Source: Bacteroidota bacterium (GTDB lineage Bacteria; Bacteroidota; Bacteroidia; JACPRZ01). From it: a stretch of 64,000 nt of DNA. The notes under the pieces are model-generated. The model saw nothing but the letters and a program-made list of their open reading frames with translations. It did no database searches and had not been told where the DNA came from. Location: the NCBI GenBank assembly GCA_016193485.1, contig JACPRZ010000063.1:254156-318155 (forward strand), written 5' to 3'. Every line of letters starts with the position of its first letter. Within the stretch, counting starts at the first letter, position 1. The position numbers were made by a program, and so were the translations under genes. Shown here in pieces: positions 42,055 to 51,407 of this stretch.

Positions 42055-43152
42055 ATGATAAGTACATTTGTAAAATATGTTCACCTGCTAGTCCTGTTTC
42101 CACTCATTTCACTGGGTGGCGGAGGAAACACCATTGCACCTAAATATGTCAATGAATTTCTTTCAATAGGAGTAGGTGCGAGGGGGCTGGCTCTAGGCAA
42201 CAGCCAGGTTGCAACCATTGGAGATGCCACTTCCGGCTATTGGAATCCTGCCGGACTTACAAGGGTTGATTGCGACCGGCAGATTGCCGCTATGCACAAT
42301 GAATATTTTGCCGGCATTGCAAAATATGATTTTGTATCGCTTGCCGCTCCGGTTGATGCCACGCGCTCTCTTGCCTTTTCGGTTATCCGTTTCGGAATCG
42401 ATGATATCCCCGATACTTCAGAACTGATTGATGCCGAAGGCAACATTAATTACGACCGGATTAAATCGTTCTCGGCAACCGACTGGGCTTTTTTATTTTC
42501 ATTCGGAAAACTTACGCCTGTTTCCGGACTCCGAATTGGCGGCAATGCAAAAATGATATACCGTAAAGCGGGTGAATTTGCACAGGGATGGGGTTTCGGT
42601 ATTGATGCCGCGGCACAGTACACTTACGGGACCTGGCAGTTTGGCGCCATTGCACGGGATATTACAACAACCTTTACCGCCTGGAGTTTCAATACCGAAA
42701 AACTTGCCGATGTATTTGCGCGGACCCAGAACGAAATCCCCGAAAATTCAATGGAACTGGCCCTGCCCAAACTGATTGCCGGAGCAGGTAAAAAGTTCTA
42801 CCTGAATAAAAAATTTTCCCTCTTGCCGGAAATTGATCTTGATATGACATTTGACGGAAAGAGAAATGTCCCGGTAAGGACTAATTTTGTAAGCATCGAT
42901 CCGCATCTGGGCCTCGAATTAAGTTTCAACAATTTTATCTTCCTGCGTTCGGGTATTAATAATATTCAGCAGGTGCGCGACATTGACGGTTCCAAATCGA
43001 CCGTTTTCCAGCCCAATTTCGGGATCGGTGTCCGGATAAAAAGTTTATCCATTGATTACGCCCTGACAAACATCGGGCAGAAAACCGGATTGTATTCAAA
43101 CGTTTTTTCTCTTAAACTGAATCTTAACCGGAAGGAGGCGCCTCAGATATGA
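42055..43152 (+). CDS. porV: PorV/PorQ-family T9SS outer-membrane protein
   Basis: A 365-residue predicted outer-membrane beta-barrel with a signal sequence (about 1-22). The N-terminal phrase FLSIGVGARGLALGNSQVAT followed by GDATSGYWNPAGL is the PorV/PorQ signature. PorV shuttles T9SS cargo from the translocon to the sortase. The ATG at 42055 is chosen because the 14 codons before it lie in the hairpin. It overlaps the next gene, a PorU2-like sortase, by 4 bases, supporting a shared role. Whether it is the main PorV or a paralogue dedicated to PorU2 is not known. Confidence 0.85.
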   Translation: MISTFVKYVHLLVLFPLISLGGGGNTIAPKYVNEFLSIGVGARGLALGNSQVATIGDATSGYWNPAGLTRVDCDRQIAAMHNEYFAGIAKYDFVSLAAPVDATRSLAFSVIRFGIDDIPDTSELIDAEGNINYDRIKSFSATDWAFLFSFGKLTPVSGLRIGGNAKMIYRKAGEFAQGWGFGIDAAAQYTYGTWQFGAIARDITTTFTAWSFNTEKLADVFARTQNEIPENSMELALPKLIAGAGKKFYLNKKFSLLPEIDLDMTFDGKRNVPVRTNFVSIDPHLGLELSFNNFIFLRSGINNIQQVRDIDGSKSTVFQPNFGIGVRIKSLSIDYALTNIGQKTGLYSNVFSLKLNLNRKEAPQI

Positions 43153-46100
43153 TAAAAATTTACCCCTGTCGGAAAACGATTTTCTTCATACCGCTTTTTT
43201 ATTTGTGCGCTGCATTGTCGGGCTACTGCCAGCCCTATGGCAACGAATGGATTAAATACTCCAATACCTATTACCGTTTTGATATTACTGACAATGGCGT
43301 GTATCGAATAACGCAGCAGGCGCTTGGTGACGCGGGCCTGCCGGTGGCAACCATCAATCCTGAAACGATAAAAATTTTCAGGAACGGGCAGGAAATTTAC
43401 ATTCATATAGAAGGTGAGGGGGATAATTCTTTTGATCCTGGTGACTTCATTGAATTTTACGCCACAAAAAATGACGGGATTCCGGATGCTGAGTTATATG
43501 ATGATCCTGCCTGGCAACCCAACCCGCAGGTAAGTTTATTTAATGATACAGCGGTTTATTTCCTTACATGGGATAATGATGTATCGAATAACCGGTATTT
43601 TGCGGTAACGGATACAGATACCACCGGCAAAACACCGGCTTCTTTTATCCTTGCGGAAAGCCGGAATGACTACACAGAGGAATATTCTGGTGGACCTTTT
43701 ACATCTTCAAATATTTACAGCGCACCGTATGAAATTGGCGAAGGGTGGACAAGCGGTTCATTCACATCACCTGCAACATTCACTCTGAATTTTCCGGAAA
43801 TCTATGCCGGGTTTGATGCACCTTCAGCCCGCGCATCCATCTCTTTGCTGGGAACCAATAATAACACTCATATTGTAAATATTGTTTTTGCCGGTAAGGA
43901 TACAACTGTCACCGGCAGCGCGTTTTATCTTTATTTTCTCCCGTTCAATCTTAGTGCGTCATCGCTTTCCCCGGCAACCCAGTGCACCATTAATCCGATT
44001 GGAAGTTCGTTAAGCGGCCTTCCCGACAGGAATGCCGTTGCGTATATTGCGGTGAAGTATCCGCGAACCCTGAATCTCGGAAACGCATCTTCAGCGAGGT
44101 TTTTCCTTCCGGATGGATCGCAAGGAAAATCCTATCTGATCTTTTCTGACTTTCAACCGGGGGGGAGTAGTTTTATTTATGATGTGACCTTTAATAACCG
44201 GATTACGGTTTTCCAGAATGGGAATACCTACTGGGCCCTGGTGCCTGATATGGGAGGAGAAAAAGAATGTTTTCTGTCGGGTGAAAACTCAGTACGGTAT
44301 GTGACCGGCATTAAACCGGCAGGAAATGGTGGAAAATTTACCGATTATGCAGCGGAAGTCATTAACAATAATTATATTATTATTACGCATACATCGCTTC
44401 GCAATGAAGCCGATATGTACAAAAATTACCGCGCGCTTTCTTATGATGGTTTGTACAATCCAGTTGTAATTGAGGTTGATGAACTTTATGATCAGTTCAT
44501 TTACGGTATCCGGAAGGACGGCCTTGCCATTCGACACTTTGCTGATTTCATACTTGATAATTGGGATATTGTTCCGCGCGCCCTTTTCCTGTTCGGAAAA
44601 TCGGTAGCGCCTGACCTCTGCCGGAAATCACCTGTGAACTATGCAATGAACCTTGTCCCGACATTAGGATACCCACCTGCTGACCATCTTCTTTCGGCAG
44701 GTTTGACATACGGCATGGTCACTACTCAATATGAACCGGCCATTCCGACCGGACGACTTGCGGCAAGAACTCCGGAAGAAGCAATGTTCTATTACAATAA
44801 AGTTACCGAATATGAAACTGTTGCGCAGGAACCAGCAGAATGGATGAAGAAGATAATTCATTTCGGGGGGGGGAAGACGTCATGGGAGCAGGAAACCATA
44901 AAAAATATTCTTGACAGTTATGATACTATTATTGCAGACACCTCTTTTGGCGGATTCGTTTACCCGTTTCTGAAAGCATCCTCTGATCCCATCCAGCCCG
45001 AAATAGCAACATCGGCAATAAACCTGATTGACAGCGGTGTATCTGTAATAACATTCATCGGACATAGTTCACAATATGGTTTTGACGTGAATCTCGATTT
45101 ACCCGGTAAATATTCAAACCGGGATGGAAAATACCCGCTGGTAATGGCTATCGGCTGCCTTGCCGGAAATATCCACGATGTGGAAGGAAGTTACAGCGAA
45201 CAGTGGATCCTGCCTGCAGAGGGAAACGGAAGCATCGCCTTTTTCGCCTCCACTTCACTCGGAGAACTCAACCCGCTAAAAGATTATTTACGAATTGTTT
45301 ATAAAACCCTTGGACAAACATTTTATGGCAGTTCCATTGGCAAAATCATCCAGGAGGCAATTCGCGCGTCACAGGTAAGTTACAACACCGCTGATTATAT
45401 ACATTCTTATTATGACATGGCATTTCACGGTGACCCCGCAATTGTCATTCATTCACCGCTATTACCTGACCTGAGCATAAAACAGCAGGATGTCTATTAT
45501 ACGCCATCCTATGTGACTACCGACATGAACAGTTTTGATATAAATGTGGTGGTTACCAACCTGGGGCGGGCGGTGAGAAAAGAATTTCCCGTTGAAGTCA
45601 TCCCTAAACTTCCTCTTCTCCCCATTCCTTCAAATCCGGTAATAAAAGTTCATGATAAAGCGCTCTTTAAAGATACCGTGTCAATAACGCTTCCTGTTGA
45701 TCCGGTAAACAGTCCGGGACTGAACGAATTTGCAATATCGGTTAATCCGGGAGGTTCCAGCATTGAAGAAAGCAGGTGGGATAACAATTCAACCACTTCG
45801 TTTCTTTTTATCCGGTCAAATGATATTGTTCCGGTCTATCCTCCTGAATTTGCAATAATACCCGGCAATACGGTTACTTTAACCGCTTCAACCGGAGATC
45901 CTTTTGCCGGATTACGGAATTATATTTTTCAGATTGATACAAACGGAACGTTTATTTTCCCGCTGGCATCAAAGACCATTTCACAGGCGGGTGGAGTAGT
46001 TCAATGGACTCCGCCACTGGTTCTGTCGGACAGTACGGTCTATTTCTGGAGGGTGCGGTGGGACAGCAGCAATGTCTGGAGAAACAGTTCATTTGAATAC

Positions 46101-48167
46101 ATCAACAGTAAATATGGCTGGGGGCAGTCGCATTTCAACCAGTTTCTGAAAAATGATTATATGTTTATCAAGCCTGATTCCCTGTTGCGCAAATTTGATT
46201 TTGTGCCCGCCAAAAGAGAACTTTTTTGCAGGACAATCGGAAATCCTTCTACACTGGAAGAGCAGACCAATTCTTTCTATACTATTGATTTGGTAGATGG
46301 TGAGGGAACATGGTGCTGTGAACATCCTTCCATCATGATTGCCGTTATTGATTCGCTTACCCTTGAACCATGGAAAACACCCTGGGGAATATACGATTCC
46401 GATCATTATTTCAACCAGGTTAACGGGGCGGCTTGTTCTTGCGGCTCATGGAACAGGGCTGAGAATTATTTCATATTCTGGTCAAGACCAACAGATGATC
46501 AGTACCGCACCTACCTCGCAGAGATGATCACCAATAAAATACCCGATGGAAATTATGTTCTTATTTATTCGTATAAAAATGCCAACATCAGTTTCTGGAA
46601 GAGCGACCTGTTACAGGCATTTTCACTGTTGGGAGCGGATACCAATGAAATTAAAAGCACTTCCAATGATAATCCCTTTATTTTTCTTTGTCGTAAAGGA
46701 ATTGCGGGTTTTACTCCGGTTTTACTCAGGGGTAATACGGATACCGCTACCCTTGAGTTGAATCAGGACCTCGAAAGCAACTGGCGGTACGGAAAAATAA
46801 CAACTCCCGAAATCGGCCCCTCCAATCAATGGCAATCGCTGCATTGGCGGATCACATCTGTAGAGCCATCGGATAAATCGGTTCTTTCCGTTACCGGGAT
46901 TACCATCCAGGCCAATAAAATTCTCATTGCGGGGCTGGATTCAATCGGACCCGGCACACCGGATATTTTAAACCTGAATAATTTTATTGATGCGGATAGT
47001 TTTCCCGGAATGCAACTCTCTCTTTTTTTACAGGACGATTTAATGAAAACCCCAGCGCATATTAGAAACTGGAGAATATTATTTGAAGGCGTTCCGGAAG
47101 CGGCACTGAATCCTTCTCTTTACCATACTTTTTTTGACGACACGTTGCAGGAAGGTGCACAGTTACAATGCGCAACTGCCGTTCAGAACATCAGTTATTA
47201 CAATATGGATAGTATGCGGGTTCACTGGTGGATAAATACCGCAAACCAGGCAACAGTCGGTTCCACATACAAAAAACTGAAACCGTTGGCGCCTGCTGAT
47301 ACGCTGATAGCGCGCTATACCTACAACACTATGAATATTCCGGGATATAATTCCCTGTGGATTGAAATAAACCCGAAAGATTCACTGTGGCAGAGAGAAC
47401 AAACGCATTTCAACAATATTGCCCAGATACCCTTTTATGTAGAGCGCGACAGGACGAACCCGATCCTCGATGTTACTTTTGACGGAATACATATTCTTAA
47501 CGGGGATATTGTTTCAGCCGAACCCGATATTTTGTTTCAACTCAAAGATGAAAACAAATATCTTGTCCTGAATGATTCAAATTTATTTGAGGTTTATATC
47601 AAATACCCCGGTGCTACAACTGATGTCCAGGTTCCCTATGATGGAGTAACATTGGTTTTCACACCCGCATCGCTTCCTGAAAACAAAGCAAGAGTTAATT
47701 TCAGGCCTACGTTCACGGATGACGGAACATATCAACTCCGCGTGAGCGGTAAAGATGCATCCAATAACCGGTCGGGGGATATGGAATACATTATTTCATT
47801 TCAGGTCATCACCCGGCCATCTGTAACCTATTTTCTGAATTGGCCCAACCCCTTCTCAACGGCAACGCATTTTGTATTCACTCTTACCGGTTCGGATGTG
47901 CCTGACCAGATAAGGATACAGATCATGACCATTACCGGAAAGGTTGTCCGTGAAATATTCGGATGGGAACTGGGTAATCTTCACATCGGCAGAAACATCA
48001 CCGACTTCAGATGGGACGGTACCGATCAGTGGGGAGACCGTCTCGCCAATGGAATTTATCTATATAAAGTTGATATCCGCCTCAACGGGGAATTCATTGA
48101 ACACCGCTCTACCGATGCTGACCGTTACTTCCATAAGGGTTACGGGAAAATGTACCTGATGCGATGA
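43149..48167 (+). CDS. porU2: PorU2-like T9SS sortase (C25/gingipain-family peptidase)
   Basis: A 1672-residue secreted giant with a signal peptide (about 1-28). The N-terminal beta-rich region (30-400) is typical of PorU-like proteins. The C25 caspase-fold domain (about 400-760) carries the dyad: His639 in FIGHSSQYGFD and Cys670 in VMAIGCLAGN. Several Ig-like domains follow; the last (about 1565-1672, LNWPNPFSTATHF and FRWDGTDQWGDRLANGIYLYK) is FlgD-like. PorU proteins cleave T9SS sorting tails and attach cargo to surface lipopolysaccharide, so the cargo proteins at 61, 1764 and 17209 are plausible clients. Translationally coupled to porV (4-base overlap) and to the following membrane protein. 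Confidence 0.85.
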   Translation: MIKIYPCRKTIFFIPLFYLCAALSGYCQPYGNEWIKYSNTYYRFDITDNGVYRITQQALGDAGLPVATINPETIKIFRNGQEIYIHIEGEGDNSFDPGDFIEFYATKNDGIPDAELYDDPAWQPNPQVSLFNDTAVYFLTWDNDVSNNRYFAVTDTDTTGKTPASFILAESRNDYTEEYSGGPFTSSNIYSAPYEIGEGWTSGSFTSPATFTLNFPEIYAGFDAPSARASISLLGTNNNTHIVNIVFAGKDTTVTGSAFYLYFLPFNLSASSLSPATQCTINPIGSSLSGLPDRNAVAYIAVKYPRTLNLGNASSARFFLPDGSQGKSYLIFSDFQPGGSSFIYDVTFNNRITVFQNGNTYWALVPDMGGEKECFLSGENSVRYVTGIKPAGNGGKFTDYAAEVINNNYIIITHTSLRNEADMYKNYRALSYDGLYNPVVIEVDELYDQFIYGIRKDGLAIRHFADFILDNWDIVPRALFLFGKSVAPDLCRKSPVNYAMNLVPTLGYPPADHLLSAGLTYGMVTTQYEPAIPTGRLAARTPEEAMFYYNKVTEYETVAQEPAEWMKKIIHFGGGKTSWEQETIKNILDSYDTIIADTSFGGFVYPFLKASSDPIQPEIATSAINLIDSGVSVITFIGHSSQYGFDVNLDLPGKYSNRDGKYPLVMAIGCLAGNIHDVEGSYSEQWILPAEGNGSIAFFASTSLGELNPLKDYLRIVYKTLGQTFYGSSIGKIIQEAIRASQVSYNTADYIHSYYDMAFHGDPAIVIHSPLLPDLSIKQQDVYYTPSYVTTDMNSFDINVVVTNLGRAVRKEFPVEVIPKLPLLPIPSNPVIKVHDKALFKDTVSITLPVDPVNSPGLNEFAISVNPGGSSIEESRWDNNSTTSFLFIRSNDIVPVYPPEFAIIPGNTVTLTASTGDPFAGLRNYIFQIDTNGTFIFPLASKTISQAGGVVQWTPPLVLSDSTVYFWRVRWDSSNVWRNSSFEYINSKYGWGQSHFNQFLKNDYMFIKPDSLLRKFDFVPAKRELFCRTIGNPSTLEEQTNSFYTIDLVDGEGTWCCEHPSIMIAVIDSLTLEPWKTPWGIYDSDHYFNQVNGAACSCGSWNRAENYFIFWSRPTDDQYRTYLAEMITNKIPDGNYVLIYSYKNANISFWKSDLLQAFSLLGADTNEIKSTSNDNPFIFLCRKGIAGFTPVLLRGNTDTATLELNQDLESNWRYGKITTPEIGPSNQWQSLHWRITSVEPSDKSVLSVTGITIQANKILIAGLDSIGPGTPDILNLNNFIDADSFPGMQLSLFLQDDLMKTPAHIRNWRILFEGVPEAALNPSLYHTFFDDTLQEGAQLQCATAVQNISYYNMDSMRVHWWINTANQATVGSTYKKLKPLAPADTLIARYTYNTMNIPGYNSLWIEINPKDSLWQREQTHFNNIAQIPFYVERDRTNPILDVTFDGIHILNGDIVSAEPDILFQLKDENKYLVLNDSNLFEVYIKYPGATTDVQVPYDGVTLVFTPASLPENKARVNFRPTFTDDGTYQLRVSGKDASNNRSGDMEYIISFQVITRPSVTYFLNWPNPFSTATHFVFTLTGSDVPDQIRIQIMTITGKVVREIFGWELGNLHIGRNITDFRWDGTDQWGDRLANGIYLYKVDIRLNGEFIEHRSTDADRYFHKGYGKMYLMR

Positions 48168-49615
48168 ATCCATTCAATCGGATTTCACCGGCTTTCGTTT
48201 CTTTAGGAATTACTTTTTTTCTTGCGGGCATTATGACTTTTTTCAGTGCGGATATTCCTTTTTTCTGGGATGAGGTTTACTATATTCAGGCCGCTCATGA
48301 TTTTTTTGATTCCGGATTCGCCACTCTTATACCTGGGGAGGGACGGGATCCCGGGCATTTTTCTCTTTATGGATTCTACATGGCTCTTTCCTGGAAACTT
48401 TTCGGTAAATCATTAGTTGTAAGCCATATTGCCTTATTACCCGTTATTCTGGGAATTATTTGGGAATACTTCAAACTAGCACTGAAATTTATTCCCGTAA
48501 AATTCATTGCTCCTGCCATGTTACTACTGATTGCAGAACCCGCGTTAGCAACTCAGACCATTCTCATGGGCCATGATCTCTTCCTTGTTTATTTTTTTCT
48601 ATTAGGGCTGAATGGATTGCTGTCAGGTAATAATTTCATCTATTCACTTGCATTATGTTTCCTCCCGGCATGTTCCATTCGCGGGATATTCTCTTTTCTT
48701 GCCCTGCTTATTCTGCATTTAGTACTCCGGCCATTCAATGCCAAAAGGGTAAACGGAAAAACCGAATGGCTGGCATACCTGCCTTCAATAGTATTGTTTA
48801 CCTGCTGGATCATTTATCATAAAAATTCAACCGGCTGGATGTTAATTCCTCCCGGTGATATTTTGTATAGCCGTGAATTGCTGCCTGCCGCTTTAATGGT
48901 AAAGAGAACGATCCTTATTTTATGGCAGGTTATTGATTCCGGCAGGGTATTCCTCTGGGTTTTTATTGCACTTTCACTTGCATATTACTTTTTACACAAA
49001 AAAAAATCACTTCACCATGGCTCCATGCATGATAAATCATTTATTTTTCTTTTGATGCTGCTATTCATTCCTTTAGGGATTTGCATTTCTTATATCGCTC
49101 CGCTTAATCTGACAACCAATCATCATTATTATCTCACAACCTTCCTGGTTTCCCATATTGCAGTTCTCTGGTTTTTTGAACTCTTTTCATTCAGGAAAGT
49201 TTTCCGGTATATTCTGATGGCAATATTTTGTACCGGGCTGATAACCGGGAATCTCTGGATCTATTCCGGAGGGTTTAGCAACGGATGGGATTCTTCACTT
49301 AAAATACTCCCGTACTTCAAACTTAAAAAAGAACTTATAAATTATGTCAGGCAGGAAAAGATAAATCCGGTTTCGGTTGGCGCACGCTTTCCCATGTATG
49401 ATGAGCATAATATTTCATACCTGGAAGATTCATTATTTGCATTTTCGGCTATTGGAAACTCATCCTTCAGTTCATTTCATTATATTTTGTTATCTAATAT
49501 TCCCAATATTTTTACAAAGGAAGAGCAGGATGTGTTACATAACCGATGGATAGTCATTAAAGAATTCCGGTCGGGACAGGTATATATCAAACTTTTCCGG
49601 AGGCCGGATTTGTAA
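48164..49615 (+). CDS. Polytopic membrane glycosyltransferase (GT39/ArnT-like)
   Basis: A 483-residue protein with about ten predicted membrane helices. The first periplasmic loop reads DIPFFWDEVYYIQAAHDFFDSGF followed by GRDPGHFSLYGFYMAL, which resembles the catalytic Asp-Glu and Asp-x-Gly-His motifs of dolichyl- or polyprenyl-phosphate-mannose glycosyltransferases. It starts inside the PorU2 stop codon (4-base overlap), so the operon porV-porU2-GT may couple secretion with glycosylation of cargo or of the surface polysaccharide it is attached to. Substrate not determined. Confidence 0.7.
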   Translation: MNPFNRISPAFVSLGITFFLAGIMTFFSADIPFFWDEVYYIQAAHDFFDSGFATLIPGEGRDPGHFSLYGFYMALSWKLFGKSLVVSHIALLPVILGIIWEYFKLALKFIPVKFIAPAMLLLIAEPALATQTILMGHDLFLVYFFLLGLNGLLSGNNFIYSLALCFLPACSIRGIFSFLALLILHLVLRPFNAKRVNGKTEWLAYLPSIVLFTCWIIYHKNSTGWMLIPPGDILYSRELLPAALMVKRTILILWQVIDSGRVFLWVFIALSLAYYFLHKKKSLHHGSMHDKSFIFLLMLLFIPLGICISYIAPLNLTTNHHYYLTTFLVSHIAVLWFFELFSFRKVFRYILMAIFCTGLITGNLWIYSGGFSNGWDSSLKILPYFKLKKELINYVRQEKINPVSVGARFPMYDEHNISYLEDSLFAFSAIGNSSFSSFHYILLSNIPNIFTKEEQDVLHNRWIVIKEFRSGQVYIKLFRRPDL

Positions 49616-49630
49616 AAAAGAGATCGGAAA

Positions 49631-51157
49631 TTACGGAAACAGGCGTCCGTACATCCTCGGAAACGGTATGGTTTCGCGAACATGGTGAAGTCCGCATATC
49701 CAGGCGACAAAGCGCTCCAGCCCGAGGCCGAATCCCGAATGAGGAACGGAACCATACCTGCGCAGGTCAAGGTACCATTCAAATTCTTTCATGGGAAGTT
49801 CGTTCTCCCTGATTTTTCCGATGAGCAGGTTAAGATCGGTTTCCCTTTCACCCCCTCCTACTATTTCACCGAATCCTTCAGGCGCCAAAACGTCCACCCC
49901 GCGGGCGTACCGGGAATCCTTTTCATCACGCTTCATGTAAAATGCTTTTACTTCATGCGGCCAGTTGAATACCATCACCGGAACATCAAAGAGGCGTGTC
50001 AGCACTGTTTCATCTGAACCGCCAAAATCACCCCCCTCCTTAAAGTTCTTTGCCGATTCAATCCATTGCGGAATGTTTTTTGCCGTTTCTTCCAGTTCAT
50101 GCAATTCGCCTGTAAGGGCGTCAATTTTACTCTTGTGAAATGATATTTCTCCCTGTTTTACACCGGATTGTTTGGTTTTATTTGTCCTCTCTGCTATTTC
50201 TTCCTGCACTTTCCGGATTTTTTCCTGTAATTCCTTCAGGTCGTTTTCAAGGGTGTTGATTGAATTTTTTCCGTTTACCTCCTTTTCACCGCGGATAATC
50301 TTCACGGCTTCGGAATATGTCATCCGGCAAAACGGTTTATTTACACCATTTTCAAGATAGGCGGTATCGCGCTCTAATATTTTCAGTTCGGAAGCGCATT
50401 GGGTCAATACATCCTTCACAACATTTTTCATAAAGTCCTCAATAAGTTCCATATCATCTTCAAGCGTGTAAAAAGCCATTTCGGGTTCTATCATCCAGAA
50501 TTCGGAAAGATGCCTGCGGGTTTTGGATTTTTCGGCACGGAAAGTAGGCCCGAAAGTGTAAATTTTACCATGCGCAAATGCCATTGACTCACCGTATAAC
50601 TGGCCTGACTGGGATAAATAAGCGGGCTGGCCGAAAAAATCAGTCCCGAAAAGAGTAGAGGTTCCTTCACAAGCATTACCGGTAAAAATGGGGGCATCCA
50701 TCTGGATAAACCCGTTTTTCTGGAAATAGCGGTGAATTGCCTGGATAAGTTGGTTCCGCACTCGCATGATCGCCCACTGGCGCCTGCTGCGAAGCCACAA
50801 ATGGCGGTTGTCCATCAGGTAATCGGTGCCATGAGGTTTGTTGGATATGGGATAATTTTCCGATTGCGATAGTACGGCAAGACGGCTCACCAGGAGTTCA
50901 AATCCGCCAATCTGCTTTTCATCGCGGTTTACAACCCCCTCGATAACTACTGCCGTTTCAAGAGAAAGTTGCCGGGCAATGGAAAAAATTTCATCACCGG
51001 TTTTTTCTTGCGCCACAACGCACTGGGTAAACCCGGTACCGTCACGGACAATAAGAAAAACGATGGTCTTGCTTTCACGCCTGTTGGTTACCCATCCTTT
51101 GATAGCGACCTCCTTTCCGTTAAATTTATCAAAGCCGCTGATAAACACCTCTTCCAT
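49631..51157 (-). CDS. asnS: Asparaginyl-tRNA synthetase with coiled-coil insert
   Basis: A 508-residue class IIb synthetase. The N-terminal OB fold (about 15-110) contains VAIKGWVTNRRESKTIVFL. Catalytic motifs: FIQMDAPIFTGNACEGTSTLF, TFGPTFRAEKSKTRRHLSEF (motif 2), and FGLGLERFVAWICG (motif 3). Between FCRMTYSEAVKIIRGEKEVN and ETVLTRLFDVPVMVFNWP about 90 residues (280-370) form a charged coiled coil (LENDLKELQEKIRKVQEEIAE), making it longer than the E. coli enzyme (466). I recall similar inserts in some related enzymes but cannot verify this here. It is not repeat-derived by sequence. Confidence 0.93.
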   Translation of the reverse strand: MEEVFISGFDKFNGKEVAIKGWVTNRRESKTIVFLIVRDGTGFTQCVVAQEKTGDEIFSIARQLSLETAVVIEGVVNRDEKQIGGFELLVSRLAVLSQSENYPISNKPHGTDYLMDNRHLWLRSRRQWAIMRVRNQLIQAIHRYFQKNGFIQMDAPIFTGNACEGTSTLFGTDFFGQPAYLSQSGQLYGESMAFAHGKIYTFGPTFRAEKSKTRRHLSEFWMIEPEMAFYTLEDDMELIEDFMKNVVKDVLTQCASELKILERDTAYLENGVNKPFCRMTYSEAVKIIRGEKEVNGKNSINTLENDLKELQEKIRKVQEEIAERTNKTKQSGVKQGEISFHKSKIDALTGELHELEETAKNIPQWIESAKNFKEGGDFGGSDETVLTRLFDVPVMVFNWPHEVKAFYMKRDEKDSRYARGVDVLAPEGFGEIVGGGERETDLNLLIGKIRENELPMKEFEWYLDLRRYGSVPHSGFGLGLERFVAWICGLHHVRETIPFPRMYGRLFP

Positions 51158-51362
51158 TGGGTTTAGGGATAAGAGATAAGGAATAGGGAATAGGGAATAG
51201 CGAGAAAGGGATATGGGATACGGAAATTCCCAATTCCTTTATGATTAAAAATAAATTTTACAAGGACTAAAGTCATCTTTAACTGTAAATTGAATCTCTA
51301 TATTTGAAAACCAAAATTATTATTTCGGACAAAAGTAGAAAATTAGACAACGTAACTATTTT

Positions 51363-51370
51363 TATATTTG
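51363..51370 (+). promoter_or_regulatory. Putative -7 boxes for rpoN
   Basis: TATATTTG occurs at 51363-51370, 37 bases before the rpoN ATG, and again at 51299-51306. Both match TAnnTTTG. TTAGAC lies 17 bases upstream of the proximal copy but is a weak -33 candidate. Confidence 0.4.
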
Positions 51371-51407
51371 TAAACTGATAATTCAAACAGAATACAAGCC
51401 GACTCTC

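Noticed and set aside
48330-48365. GEGRDPGH stretch in the membrane glycosyltransferase as another repeat insert
   Set aside because: It coincides with the expected Asp-x-Gly-His motif of the family, so it is native sequence in spite of its G-rich DNA.
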